Assembly: GCA_001007975.1 (NCBI GenBank)
Contig: CP011268.1
Location: forward strand, 868,001-932,000
DNA length: 64,000 nt
DNA from: a candidate division SR1 bacterium Aalborg_AAW-1
GTDB lineage: Bacteria; Patescibacteriota; Gracilibacteria; Absconditabacterales; Absconditicoccaceae
Direction of reading: 5' to 3'
This document shows, piece after piece, positions 33,332 to 43,491 of the stretch. The notes under the pieces are model-generated. The model made no database searches and was not told where the DNA came from. It was given only the letters and a program-made list of their open reading frames with translations. The number at the start of each line of letters is the position of its first letter. Position 1 is the stretch's first letter. Position numbers and translations under genes: made by a program.

Positions 33332-34009
33332 TTATGAGATAAATGTATGATCCTTTTGCTTTTTATAAAGTGAGTACCACTTTATGAGTCATCCAATAGC
33401 GATTCACAAGAAAAGTATGTATTCTATAGCGATGAAATGCACTCATTTGATGAAGTAAAGATAAATACCGATAATATCTACTATGATCCATAATACCCAG
33501 GCTTCTACTTTCTGACGAATCATAAGTATAGTTGCAGCAAAGCTTAGAATAGTTGTGAAAGAATCTAGTAATATATAACTTGCAGCTTGTGGGAATAGAT
33601 TGTTGAATCGTATATGGAGATGTGAGGTTATATAGGCTAATAATAAAGTAGTAATTGCTATTCATACTATATATAAGATTCTATTTTTATTCTCTACTAG
33701 TGTTATATTCTTATCTGATTGTTGTTGGTTTCAGTGCTTAGACCATATATACCAACCATAAAACCCTGTGACTATAAAATACAATTGTTCTCACAAATCA
33801 GCATAGAGTTGAATTTGATAAAATAGTGCTACATATAATAAACTTCCTATAAGTCCTACTGGTCGGTTTCGTATTTTGTTTTTAGATACGAGATACACAC
33901 ATAGTATGTTGAATAATGTTCCTACAAATTCTATATAACTCATCTGATAGTCTCCTATCGTGAAGATAATGGTATTGATGTTCAGATAATGTAAGATTAT
34001 TTCAGTCAT
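33332..34009 (-). CDS. pnuC: PnuC-type nicotinamide riboside transporter
   Basis: A 225-residue membrane protein with about seven helices. The family core is clear: MSYIEFVGTLFNILCVYLVS, NRPVGLIGSLLYVALFYQ, QLYADLGEQLYFIV and YGWYIWSK. PnuC lets nicotinamide riboside in by facilitated diffusion, trapped by phosphorylation through NadR. I chose the ATG at 34009 because it gives an N terminus of normal length; an in-frame ATG at 34099 would add 30 residues, and one at 33943 would start right at the core. The start lies inside the 3' part of the UGA=Gly nadR frame. Confidence 0.9.
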
Positions 34010-35006
34010 GATGAGTATTGTATAAAGATATAAAATGGTTATTAATAATGGTAATACATTGTTCAAAGCGTTGATTCCAATCGCTTCAAGTAATGACATG
34101 ATAGTCTATATTATTTTCTCTGAGTTGTCTTTTGTGAGATTCTTCAAGATTTTTTCTACGATTTTCTTCTATTCTTGTGCCATCCTGCGTATAAGGACAA
34201 TCAGTATTTAAGAAAAGATAGAGGTCTCATATATTGGTTTTTCTAATGTTTTCTCATACTATTAACTTCTTTTTGAAAAGGAATTGTGAATAAGATTCGG
34301 TGATTGATATATCTGAATCTATAAATAAAAATTTATTTGCTGTTTTCTCTCTTTTTTTTATTTCTTTGTAGTGGAGATGTGCAATATGGTATAAGTCATT
34401 ATATGTTACAGTATTAGTATGAGATATTATTAATCTTGCCATTTCTGGAACATACGTTGTGTCATAGTAATTTGCTAAGAGTTGTGTCATAGTAGATTTA
34501 CCAGTAGATTCAGATCAAACAATGATTATTTTTTTTGTAAAATATGATTTGGCATATTGATTAAGGTAATTTCGATAATGAAGTGGATTATTTCTAATCA
34601 TTGTTCCAGAGATAGGAATTATGTTCCTTGATAGATCAAAACAAACATGATCAATATTCATATACTCAGCTACATAATCTCCATATGGTTCTGAAGTAAA
34701 GATCACATCTACAGTTGGAAACTCTTTTTTGAGATAAGTAGATCGTAATAATGATATTTCTCTCGATGATTCACTACTAGATGGTAAGTCTTCTGTGATA
34801 TGTATGACGGATATATTTGAATATTCCTTATAGGTGTCTTTGACTCGTTTATACCTGACTTCTCATGGTATAGGTTCTGAACTTATCGAACATACCCCTA
34901 TAGTAAGGTGATGTGATCTTTCTAGTCCGAAAGTAATAAGTTCTTCATGACCAAGATGAAAGGGCATAAATTTACCAATAATGAGTCAGTTGTTATATTT
35001 TTTCAT
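33882..35006 (-). CDS. nadR: NadR-type NMN adenylyltransferase / ribosylnicotinamide kinase
   Basis: Bifunctional enzyme: N-terminal adenylyltransferase (GLIIGKFMPFHLGHEELITF, later PISGTMIRNNPL) and C-terminal kinase with P-loop IIIVGSESTGKSTMTQLL and VPEMARL. It lacks the N-terminal DNA-binding domain of enterobacterial NadR. The recognisable protein ends near VITGSDWNQRFEQCITI, about residue 325. At codon 335 (34004-34002) the frame meets TGA, overlapping the pnuC start as ATGACTGA. With UGA=Gly the frame runs on to TAA at 33882, adding 39 residues inside pnuC and giving 374. The extension looks unlike the family. First gene of the NAD operon. Confidence 0.9.
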
Positions 35007-35040
35007 TATTATCTTGTTGATAAAGTAAATGATTTTATAT

Positions 35041-35057
35041 AGTGTAATAAATACATT
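35041..35057. promoter_or_regulatory. Candidate NrtR operator 1
   Basis: AGTGT-N7-ACATT, a one-mismatch copy of the repeat AATGT-N7-ACATT found twice more in this control region. It overlaps the -10 box of the proposed nadR promoter, a position suited to repression. Confidence 0.5.
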
Positions 35058-35084
35058 ATATTGAATTGATTATTATATAAACAA
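35055..35084 (-). promoter_or_regulatory. Candidate promoter of the NAD salvage operon
   Basis: On the minus strand TTGTTT (35084-35079) and TATAAT (35060-35055) are 18 bases apart, about 50 bases upstream of the nadR start. Confidence 0.5.
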
Positions 35085-35106
35085 ATAAATACTAAAAATC
35101 AAGAGA

Positions 35107-35125
35107 AAATGTAAAAAATACATTT
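35107..35125. promoter_or_regulatory. Candidate NrtR operator 2
   Basis: AAATGTA-N5-TACATTT, a perfect seven-base inverted repeat in the middle of the nadR-nrtR intergenic region. It would overlap the -35 area of a promoter with TATATA at 35141 reading toward nrtR. Confidence 0.55.
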
Positions 35126-35186
35126 AATTTAAGAAATGGCTATATAAAAGGAAATTTTTTGTATTTTTACTTGCAAAATCAAAAAA

Positions 35187-35203
35187 AATGTTTATTTTAC
35201 ATT
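35187..35203. promoter_or_regulatory. Candidate NrtR operator 3
   Basis: AATGT-N7-ACATT, 28 bases upstream of the nrtR start, same arm sequence and spacing as operator 2. It may serve autoregulation. Confidence 0.5.
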
Positions 35204-35230
35204 AAACAAATTTACTTTAATGCTTTTTCG

Positions 35231-35890
35231 ATGATTCAACAGCATATATTGATGACGGTAGATGGTATTATCTTTACTATTAAAGATCAATCACTTCAGG
35301 TTCTTTTGATAGAAAGATTACTTCCTCCTTTCGAACATATGCGAGCATTACCAGGATGATATGTGTTAGATAATGAAACTCTAGAGCAGGCTGTCTACAG
35401 AGAAGTACAAGAAGAAACATGAGTTAATAATGCTTATTTAGAACAATTGTATACATTCTCTGATCTTGATAGAGATCCACGTTGAAGACATATTACATGT
35501 GCATATATGGCATTGATGAGAAGTGATGATATAGATCTTCAAGCATGATCAGATGCTACAAATGCGAAACTATTTCCTGTTAATCAGTTGCCAGAATTGG
35601 CTTTTGATCATAAAAAAATACTTAACTATGCGATACAAAGACTAAAGTACAAACTTGAATATACCAATCTAGTACAGTATCTTTTGCCAGAAAGTTTTAC
35701 TTTGACTGAATTATATCAAGTCTATGATATAGTATTTCAACAAGATTTTGATATTAGAAATTTTAAAAAGAAAATTCTGAAACTCAATATTGTAGAACCT
35801 ACAGGAGAGAAGGTTGTGAGAGGAGTCCATAGACCAGCAATGTTATATAAGTTTATTACGCCAGATACTGCTATTGTAGAAATATTATAG
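35231..35890 (+). CDS. nrtR: NrtR-type transcriptional regulator of NAD metabolism
   Basis: A 219-residue protein with an N-terminal Nudix-like domain (VDGIIFTIKDQSLQVLLIER, GGYVLDNETLEQAVYRE, QEETGV) and a C-terminal winged-helix domain (about 145-215: ESFTLTELYQVYDIVF, then RNFKKKILKLNIVE and HRPAMLYKF). This order, and the closing RPA-LY-F motif, define NrtR, a repressor that senses ADP-ribose or related products. The Nudix catalytic pattern is complete, so activity may remain. Divergent from the NAD salvage operon with three operator-like repeats between. Confidence 0.92.
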
Positions 35891-36025
35891 TGTTTAAATT
35901 TGATTCTAATGGTGTGAAGTATCTGTTGTTGTGCGTATATCATACAAACTATAAATTGAAAACTCATTACTAATACGTATAGTTACTCTATATAAGAAAA
36001 TATCATATTTAATTATCACAATGTA

Positions 36026-36685
36026 ATGCGTACAAAGTCTATCAGATACACTGCAGCTCAAGATGAACCGATGATGATTCAATCAGGAAAATCATTTTTT
36101 GAAAACTGTAAAGGAAAGTGGAATTCAGAATATTTCAAAAATGATAATCCTATCGTATTAGAACTTGCTTGTGGTCGTGGTGAATATACCGTTTGATTGT
36201 CACAAGTATATCCTGATAAGAATTTTATTGGGGTCGATATCAAAGGAGAGAGAATGATGATGGGACTGAAGAAGTGGAAGGAAGAAGGAAATACGGACAA
36301 TAAGAATATTGCTTTCCTTCGTACAATTATCCACCATATTGATAGATTTTTTGCTCCATGAGAAGTAGATGAAATATGGATCATCCATCCTGATCCGAGA
36401 TCCAAGGGACATGACGAGAGAAGAAGAATTACGTCTCCACGTTTTTTAACTATGTATAACAAAATATTGAAACCTGACGGACTCTTGAGATTAAAGACAG
36501 ACGATGATGGTATGTTTGAGTATTCTAGGGAACAGTTTAATATATTTGGCTTTCAACATATCGATAGTACACGAGATTTGGATAATTCTCCTTTATTGTC
36601 TGATCATCATGGTATTGAGACGCATTATGGTAAACTCTTCAAAGCAGAATGAAGAACGATCAAATATGGTGTTTGGCAGAAATAA
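36026..36685 (+). CDS. trmB: tRNA (guanine-N7-)-methyltransferase
   Basis: Methylates G46 of tRNA using SAM. The 219-residue protein has [26 protein letters not shown], the [20 protein letters not shown] signature with the substrate-binding basic run, and [16 protein letters not shown] near the end. All fit TrmB. A membrane-tethered methyltransferase gene follows 24 bases downstream. Confidence 0.94.
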
Positions 36686-36709
36686 ATATAATTTATTCTT
36701 GTAGAGAGA

Positions 36710-37291
36710 ATGATACTCTTGAACATATTGGTTATTGTGATAGGCATATTCTTATGTGTTGGAATTTTGACTATGCTTGGGATGTATTTACGGTCAGAAG
36801 TTCAACATTATTATTATTATCAAGCACCTACGATACGCACCTATTATAGCCATTTTCAGTTGATGAAATCACAATTACATTTTGATCCTGAGAAGAAACT
36901 TATTGATTTGTGATGCTGAGATGGAGCCGTCTTGAGATTTCTTGCACAATATGCTCATATGAAACATCTCTCTGGTGTTGATAATAATCGTATAGCGATC
37001 TGGTATGGGCTGCTTGTGAATAGAGCATTTGGTCATCATACTATTAACCTTACTTACGGCGATATTCAAGAGATCGATATATCGGCATATGATTATATTT
37101 ATCTGTTCTTAGTGCCCAAACATCTCGATACTCTTCAGGATTGGTTGCAAAACAATATGAAATCTGACGCTATTGTAGTGAATAATACATTTCAATTTTC
37201 TCATCGAGAAGTGAGTGAAGAACTCCGTGATCCTAAAACTTGATCGGTATTTTGGATCTATAAAAAATCGACTAGTAAACTAGCCGAATAA
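36710..37291 (+). CDS. Membrane-anchored SAM methyltransferase-like protein
   Basis: A 193-residue protein. Residues 3-27 form one membrane segment (LLNILVIVIGIFLCVGILTM). A Rossmann core follows, with motif I LIDLGCGDGAVLRFLA (central Gly-Cys-Gly partly TGA-coded) and HLSGVDNNRIAIWYGLLV. The layout resembles small membrane-bound lysine methyltransferase-like proteins; substrate unknown. Overlaps the minus-strand small gene by 12 bases. Confidence 0.78.
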
Positions 37292-37501
37292 TATTTTAGT
37301 AATGTTTTTCATCACTAAGAAAATAATTTTTTTTCTCGTTTTCCATATCATGGAATCAAGATTTTTTCTGAGTTCGTGTTTTTTGTTGATTGATAAATGT
37401 TCTTTTTCTGTCAGTCTATCAAAATCTTGCTTTGTACTCAATAATAAAGAAAGCTTGAGACGAGCAAGATAGAGTTGCTTTTGTATCTGTTCTTTCTTCA
37501 T
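37280..37501 (-). CDS. Small basic protein, 73 residues
   Basis: Open frame from ATG at 37501 to TAG, mostly helical and Lys/Leu-rich (QLYLARLKLSLLLSTKQDF, KKHELRKNLDSMIWKTRKK). It is convergent with the methyltransferase gene. Composition looks like real protein rather than a shadow, but no family is recognised. Confidence 0.45.
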   Translation of the reverse strand: MKKEQIQKQLYLARLKLSLLLSTKQDFDRLTEKEHLSINKKHELRKNLDSMIWKTRKKIIFLVMKNITKILFG

Positions 37502-37687
37502 GATTTTATTTTTATTATCATGAATATATAATTATTTATCTGAAGTAATCAATCTAAAATCATAAAAAAAATAAATGTCATTATCTAATAAAAAAAACTC
37601 AATATGATTTTTGTGTTATCTGAGAATTTATTGTATACTATTTATGAGTGAAAAAAATCTTCATATGCTTCAATTTACTATAATCTC

Positions 37688-39013
37688 ATGAATTCAAGTG
37701 TAGACCAATTTAAAGATCAACTTAATAATTCAATCATTAACGCTGATGTCGTTAAAATTTTTGATAATTTGTTAACAATTGGAGTAGAACTAGGTGCATC
37801 AGATATTCATATCGAAGCATTTGAAGATTATTGTAGGATGAGACTGAGAATTGATGGAGAGCTTGAAGAACTAGTACAATATCCGAAATCTATTCATGAA
37901 AGTATTATCTCTAAATTCAAGATTGAATCAGGACAAATGAGACCTGACGAAAGAAGATTGCCTCAAGATGCTAGAGTTTCAACCATTACTTTGACCAATA
38001 AAGAAATAGATCTGCGTGCTTCTACCTTACCAACCGTATGGTGAGAAAAATTGGTAATGCGTATTGTAGATAAATCTAAAAAGACACCAAAACTCGATGA
38101 TCTGGGTATAGAAGGAACCAATCGTGATATTATTCTTCGCCAATTAGAAAGTCCTAACGGTATCATCTTGACAACAGGACCGACAGGATCTGGAAAGACA
38201 GCAACATTGTATGCAGGATTGAACTATGTGAATAGTATTGATGTGAATATTACTACTTTTGAAGATCCGGTGGAAAATAAGATGCACTGACTAAATCAGT
38301 CACAAGTAAGATCAGATATCTGATTTACGTTCTGATCAGGATTGAGAGCAGCATTGAGACAAGATCCTGACATTATCATGGTGTGAGAAATTCGTGATGG
38401 AGAAACTCTTGAGATGGCGATGGAAGCTGCGATGACATGACACTTGGTATTCTCTACTATCCATACGAATTCTTCTGCTGAGACTATTACGAGAGTATTT
38501 AATCTGGGTGCGTTACCGTATATGGTAGCAGGTACGTTCAATCTGGTTATGGCTCAGAGATTGGTCAGAAGGGTTTGTTCTACTTGTAAAAAAGAAATTT
38601 CTATTAAAGATTCTCCACGTTGGGCTGATTCTGTTGATTCATTCCGTTGATTAGATAGTACAATTCTTAAAAATGAAATTGTTTCAAGAGAAATTGATCC
38701 TGCATTATGGAAAAGATATGTGACTGAGGGTATCGTGGTACAATGATCATGACTTGCAGAAGATGGTGTATCCAAATGTCCTACTTGTAATGGAACATGA
38801 TATAAATGAAGAGTAGGAATATTCGAAATGATGGAATATACTGATGAAATTAGAAACTTCTTAATTGGGGGTAAAACTGCTTATGAAGTTGAAAATTATG
38901 CTCTTTCAAGATGAATGATTAATTTGGAAAGAGATGGTGTCTTGAAAGTTATTAAATGATATACCACCCTTGATGAAGTGTATAAGATTGTAAAACACAA
39001 ACACATTTCCTAA
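37688..39013 (+). CDS. pilB: Type IV pilus assembly ATPase (PilB/GspE family)
   Basis: Hexameric motor that extends pili. The 441-residue protein has the N2-like region DIHIEAFEDYCRMRLRIDGE, Walker A TTGPTGSGKTATLYAGL, the ASP box in TFEDPVE, Walker B DPDIIMVGEIRDGETLEMA, the His box TGHLVFSTIHTN, and a tetracysteine zinc site CSTC with CPTC. It is shorter than typical PilB because the N-terminal N1 domain is absent. Followed by pilC after 33 bases. Confidence 0.94.
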
Positions 39014-39046
39014 CGAGATTGTTATTTATTATAAGATTTACTACAT

Positions 39047-40156
39047 ATGGCTTCTTTGAACTGATTAAATAAACAAAATTTATTAAATACGTGGGATAAA
39101 CTCTCTGCATCATTTAGTAAGCCACCACTTCCTGTAAAGACAAATTTTTTCCGTTTATTGGCGGTGGGACAAAAAGTAGGACTTTGACTGAGAGAAAGTT
39201 TGATTAGTATATCGATGTCTGAACATAATAAAGTGATGAAATCAATTATTGATGATATGATTGAACAAGTCAATCAATGATCAAGTTTATATATTGCTAT
39301 GCAAAAGCACGATTATTTCTTTAGTTCAACGGAGATTGAACTGATAAGAGCAGCTCAAGGAATGGGTAATATGCCCGAAACTCTAGAAGGTATCGCTCTA
39401 GAAATGGAAAATTTTGCACAAATCACCAAAAAAATTAAAGGAGCATTGACCTATCCATTAACACTATTGCTGTTCGCAATAGGAGCAACAGCGATACTTT
39501 TGGTAAAAGTAGTTCCTACTATCGTTACCTTATATCCTAATAAAGATTCCCTCCCAGGCATTACTCAATTGATGCTTAATGTCTCTGATTTTATGATTCA
39601 ATGGTGGTATATGTTACTTTGAGGAGTGATATCTATTATTGTAATTTATAATGTATTATACAAATATTTTTTGCCATTCAAGATTTTGATGGATGGTACA
39701 CTTCTTCGTATACCAACGGTATGAGATGCGATCAAGACATTTTACATGTATAGATTTTCTAAATTGTTGTGAGATTTTATGTTTGCTGGTGTGGATCAGA
39801 TTAGTGCCATGACACAAATCTCGAGAATTTTTACAAACTTTTTTTATAAAAAGAAAGCAGAGGATATTAAGGCAGATTTGAATGCTTGATTTACTTTTGC
39901 AGATACTATTGAATGATCGAACCTTTTTGATCCAATTTTGATTCAAATTATAGTAGTGGGAGAAAGTACAGGTAATCTTTGAGAGATTTTACAAACGATG
40001 TCTGGTTTCTATAAAGAGCAACTTCTTCAAAAGATATCTGCAGTAATGGCTTTTGTGGAACCAATTTTGATGTTGTTTATCGCATGACTGATTGGTTCTA
40101 TTGTGGGAGCTATCTATCTTCCGTTGATTGATATGGTAAATGTGATTGGAGGATAA
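39047..40156 (+). CDS. pilC: Type IV pilus inner-membrane platform protein
   Basis: A 369-residue PilC/GspF-family protein. It has two repeated cytoplasmic domains (FFRLLAVGQKVGLGLRESL; FSKLLGDFMFAGVDQISAM), each followed by hydrophobic helices (GALTYPLTLLLFAIGATAIL; MAFVEPILMLFIAGLIGSIV) and the conserved VGESTGNLGEIL. It transmits the PilB motor force to the pilus base. Several conserved glycines are TGA. Confidence 0.93.
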
Positions 40157-40312
40157 ATAGAGTTAAAAGTGTAAAGTAGTGAAAAATGAAAGGGTATAGT
40201 GATTATGCCTTTTTTTAAATCGTATAATTTGTTTTATCTTGTTTTTTGGTGATATTTTCGTATAGTGGTAATGAATTATTTCTTTTTATTTCTTATACTG
40301 ATTATGAGTCAT

Positions 40313-41239
40313 ATGATTACTGTATTGTGACATAAAGTGCCTGATACTGATGCTATCACATCAGCTCTTGTATATTCTTACTTACTGAACAAAACGGGAC
40401 AAGAAGCTCAAGCTGTTGCTCTTGGCGAATGTAATAAAGAAACGCTTTTTGTCTTACAGCAAGCAGGTTTTGCTGTCCCTGAAATTGTTGCTTCACTTCC
40501 AGAAGGATCAATAATCGCTCTTACGGATCATAACGAGTTGGGGCAAAGTATAGATCATAGAGAACATTATACTATTCATAGTGTTATCGATCATCATAAA
40601 GTAGCAAATTTTGAAACGGGATATCCGCTCATGATGAGATTAGAACCATTAGCTTCTACAAATTCCATTCTTTACAAGATGTATAAAGAAGCATGAGTAG
40701 AAATAACTTCTCAGATAGCAACCTTGATGCTTGGAGGAATTCTTTCTGATACTCTTCACTTCCGTTCACCTACGACAACTGCATTTGATAAAAAAATTGT
40801 CGATGAATTAGCATCTCTTGCTGGTGTTGATGATATTGAAGGATTTGCTCTCCAGATGTTCGCAGCAAAGTCTGATCTAGGAGATATCTCTGCCTATGAT
40901 TTAATCAAAAAAGTGGATGCCAAAGACTTTACCTTTGGTTCTCAAAAGTCACTTATTGCCTGTATTGAAACGACAAACCCAAACTATTGTCTCAATCGTA
41001 AAGAAGAAATCATCGAAACTATCCGCACGATCAAGGCGTCAGAATCATATGATTTTATTGTCTTCTGTGTGATTGATATCCTCAACGAAACGAATACTAC
41101 GATCGTTGCTGATGAGATCGAAGCTGATATAGTAAAAAAAGTGTTTGGTGCTGACACGGTCGATGGACTGGCTGATCTTGGTAATCGTATCTCTCGCAAG
41201 AAAACGATTGTCCCTCCTATGGAAGAAGCTTTATCATAA
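40313..41239 (+). CDS. ppaC: Manganese-dependent inorganic pyrophosphatase (family II)
   Basis: Hydrolyses pyrophosphate. The 308-residue protein of the DHH superfamily has GHKVPDTDAITSALV, LTDHNELGQS, the SVIDHHKVANF DHH motif and GGILSDTLHFRSPTTT, then the C-terminal DHHA2 domain with SRKKTIVPP. The start at 40313 places the first motif six residues in; in-frame ATGs at 40304 and 40271 are possible. A TTGTTT-N16-TATAGT promoter candidate ends at 40266. Confidence 0.94.
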
Positions 41240-41309
41240 TAAAAAACAGTTGCATTCTCATATCTGTATCTGTAAAATATTTACAGTTTATTGTTTTTAT
41301 GTATAGTAT

Positions 41310-42269
41310 ATGAAAAAAATTATTTCTATCGTTATTCCTGCGTATAGAGAAGAACTCTATCTCAGAGAAACTATTGCTCTCTTGATGAAAGAATTGGCGT
41401 TGTTTTCTCATGATTATGATTTTGAGATTGTGATCGTTAATGATGGAAGTCCGGATGATACCTGGTGAGTCATACAATCCTTATCAGCAGAGTATGAGAG
41501 TATTGTAGGAGTAAATTTGAGTAGAAATTTTGGGAAAGAGATTGCACTGACGGCATGATTAGAGCAGAGTAGTGGAGATGCAGTTATTACCTTAGATGCT
41601 GATGGACAATATCCTATCGATAAGATTCCGCTCTTTTTGCAAAAACGAAAAGAATGATATAAGATCGTCTATAATAAAAGACCAGTACAACAAGGAGTTT
41701 CATGGTTCAAAACTATGTCTTCCAAAGCATTTTATCGACTGTTTTCTCAGTTATCTGATGTTCAGATAGAATCACAGACAACTGACTATAGATTGCTTGA
41801 TCGTGAAGTAGTGAATGTATTCCTCAAATTTAAGGAAAAGAATAGAATGTTCCGTTGACTGATTGATTGGGTTGGATTTAAGAGATATGCCTTAGAGTTT
41901 GATACGCTCCCTCCTCCTCATGGTCGTGTTGCATCCTACAGCTATAGTAAGCTCTTCAAATTGGCTCTCGATAGTTTGACATCTTTTTCTGCTGTGCCAT
42001 TGAAGTTGATTGGGTTACTATGAGCTATGATTTCGTTACTTAGTAGTCTAGCGATATGCTTTATATTAGGACACAAAATCTTCTTTGATAATGCATGGTG
42101 ATTTACGAATTTGGGTCTTTTTACACTGTTCAATACCTTCTTTATCGGTATTATGATGATAGGTATGGGACTGATAGCAATGTATATTGCTCGTATTCAT
42201 GATGAGGTTATGGATAGACCATTATATATTGTGGATGAAGTCATTAAGAATGAAAACATGAAGCATTAA
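41310..42269 (+). CDS. Polyprenyl-phosphate glycosyltransferase (GT2, GtrB/DPM-like)
   Basis: A 319-residue protein: GT-A domain with SIVIPAYREELYLRETI, IVNDGSPDDTW, ITLDADGQYPID and the SQTTDYRLLDR segment, then two C-terminal membrane helices (about 225-300). This is the layout of GtrB-like enzymes that load a sugar onto undecaprenyl phosphate. The sugar is unknown. First gene of the surface polysaccharide region. Its last codons lie within a 37-base direct repeat that recurs at 42976. Confidence 0.9.
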
Positions 42270-42293
42270 GAATGAAAAATTTATATGTTCTAT
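42257..42293. repeat. Direct repeat, copy 1
   Basis: 37 bases starting CATGAAGCATTAAGAATGAA and ending TATATGTTCTAT; the second copy at 42976-43012 differs at one base. It includes the end and stop codon of the GT2 gene. Confidence 0.85.
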
Positions 42294-42296
42294 GAT

Positions 42297-42411
42297 GTAT
42301 TGCTCATTTCTTGGAAAATCCTCAAGTGATATAGAGTGTTGTAACCAATATGAGAAAAGAAAGACTATGAAAAATGATTATAGTCAACAGACGGCTTTAT
42401 TGTATAAGTAA
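42297..42411 (+). pseudogene. Remnant of a GT4 gene 3' end
   Basis: About 115 bases resemble the last 117 bases of the glycosyltransferase gene ending at 44688 (FFENPQKI, then TMRKERL and TALLYTK in the intact gene). Here the copy has an in-frame TAG and a one-base frame shift before the matching TTATTGTATAAGTAA end. It begins directly after direct repeat copy 1. It is a decayed duplicate. Confidence 0.7.
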
Positions 42412-42416
42412 ATAGT

Positions 42417-42812
42417 ATGAGAAAACTCTTTCAACAACGATGACTTCTTAAGCCTAAAATTCATGATAAAAAGGTTGAATTTTATGTTAATGAAAGAGAA
42501 GTATGGTATATCCATTTATGAATCAATATAGGGTATGAAGAAGATGGTAAATGATGAGATAGTAAAAGACCAGTATTGATTATTAAAAAAGTAGGAAATA
42601 TGTTTTTTGTAGTTCCTTTAACGACTAGAGGAAAAGATAATAATATATTTTATCATCGTATTCATGATGAAACTTTTAAGGTAAGTTCTCGAGCGATATT
42701 ATCTCAAGTGAAAATGATAGATAAAAATAGATGTATTGAAAATATATGAGAAATATGAAAAGATGATTTTATTATTATAAAGAAAAAACTTAAAGATCTT
42801 TTATGACTTTAA
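42417..42812 (+). CDS. MazF/PemK-like toxin-family protein
   Basis: A 131-residue protein. REVWYIHLGINIGYEEDGKG, KRPVLIIKKVGNMFFVVPL and SSRAILSQVKMIDKNRC match the MazF/PemK endoribonuclease fold, where the first segment and the Arg/Ser before the late strand form the active site. No antitoxin gene is adjacent: upstream is a gene remnant, downstream a promoter and HIT gene. It ends TTA-TGA-CTT-TAA. The gene lies between two 37-base direct repeats, which suggests insertion or duplication. Toxicity is not shown. Confidence 0.8.
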
Positions 42813-42828
42813 GTTTTATAATTTTTCT

Positions 42829-42844
42829 CTCCGATTACTCGGAG
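42829..42844. repeat. Short perfect hairpin downstream of the MazF-like gene
   Basis: CTCCGA and TCGGAG pair around a four-base loop. No T-run follows on either strand, so it is not a standard terminator. Confidence 0.4.
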
Positions 42845-42919
42845 GAGGATCCCGAAGGACATTTGTTCTTATATCATACTCAAAAAATCATAAAATGCAA
42901 GTAAATTAAGAGAGTTTAA

Positions 42920-42948
42920 TTGACATTTGTATTTGTATTGTGTATAGT
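42920..42948 (+). promoter_or_regulatory. Sigma-70 promoter for the HIT / polysaccharide operon
   Basis: TTGACA at 42920-42925 and TATAGT at 42943-42948 with a 17-base spacer, the best consensus promoter in the window. It lies just before direct repeat copy 2 and 74 bases upstream of the HIT gene. Confidence 0.75.
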
Positions 42949-42975
42949 ATATATGATACTGTGAAAGTATTAAGC

Positions 42976-43012
42976 CATGAAGCATTAAGAATTAAAAATT
43001 TATATGTTCTAT
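42976..43012. repeat. Direct repeat, copy 2
   Basis: Second copy of the 37-base repeat (36 of 37 identical), ending 9 bases before the HIT gene start. Together the copies bracket the GT remnant and the MazF-like gene. Confidence 0.85.
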
Positions 43013-43021
43013 ATATGAAAT

Positions 43022-43462
43022 ATGAGTAGTTATAAAGAAATCCTTAATAGTGAGAGACCTTGTCCTTTTTGTCATGAAGAAGAGCAATTTCGAATTGATA
43101 GTAATAGTACGTGTTATGTTATCCCTTCTCGTGCTCCCTATACCGAAGATCATATCCTTATCTGTCCCAAATCACATAAAAAATCATTAGATACCTTATC
43201 TGCTGATGAACTCAGTGATATACGAACTCTCTTACAACAGTGGCAACATATCTTGTATCACAAACATGGTGAAGTCGTACTGATGCTCAGAGAATGAGTA
43301 CCATGAGGTACGACAGGTAAGACACTAGAACATTTGCATTGGCATATCGTACCTCAGTTTACGATCCAACATGGATGATCACAAGAAGCGAGTGACGCAA
43401 GAAAATTTCTGAGTGATGAAGAATATATCCAACGTAGGAATGTATTACAGGAATTATGCTAA
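43022..43462 (+). CDS. HIT-family (histidine triad) protein
   Basis: A 146-residue nucleotide-binding protein. It starts with a zinc pair CPFC, as in GalT/HIT relatives, has RAPYTEDHILICPKSHK, and ends the active site with EHLHWHIVPQ, the His-x-His-x-His triad. HIT enzymes hydrolyse or transfer nucleotides from phosphoramidates or dinucleotides. Substrate unknown. First gene after the consensus promoter and 29 bases upstream of a glycosyltransferase. Confidence 0.88.
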
Positions 43463-43491
43463 ACAGATAAGTCTTTATATGATTGATACAT

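Noticed and set aside
33363-33665. 100-residue minus-strand ORF in another frame of pnuC
   Set aside because: The pnuC frame, read with UGA=Gly, continues to a TAA at 33332 with normal helices; this is an out-of-frame shadow.
40157-40312. Possible tRNA in the spacer between pilC and ppaC
   Set aside because: No cloverleaf or TTCGAAT-type T-arm; only spacer sequence and a promoter candidate.
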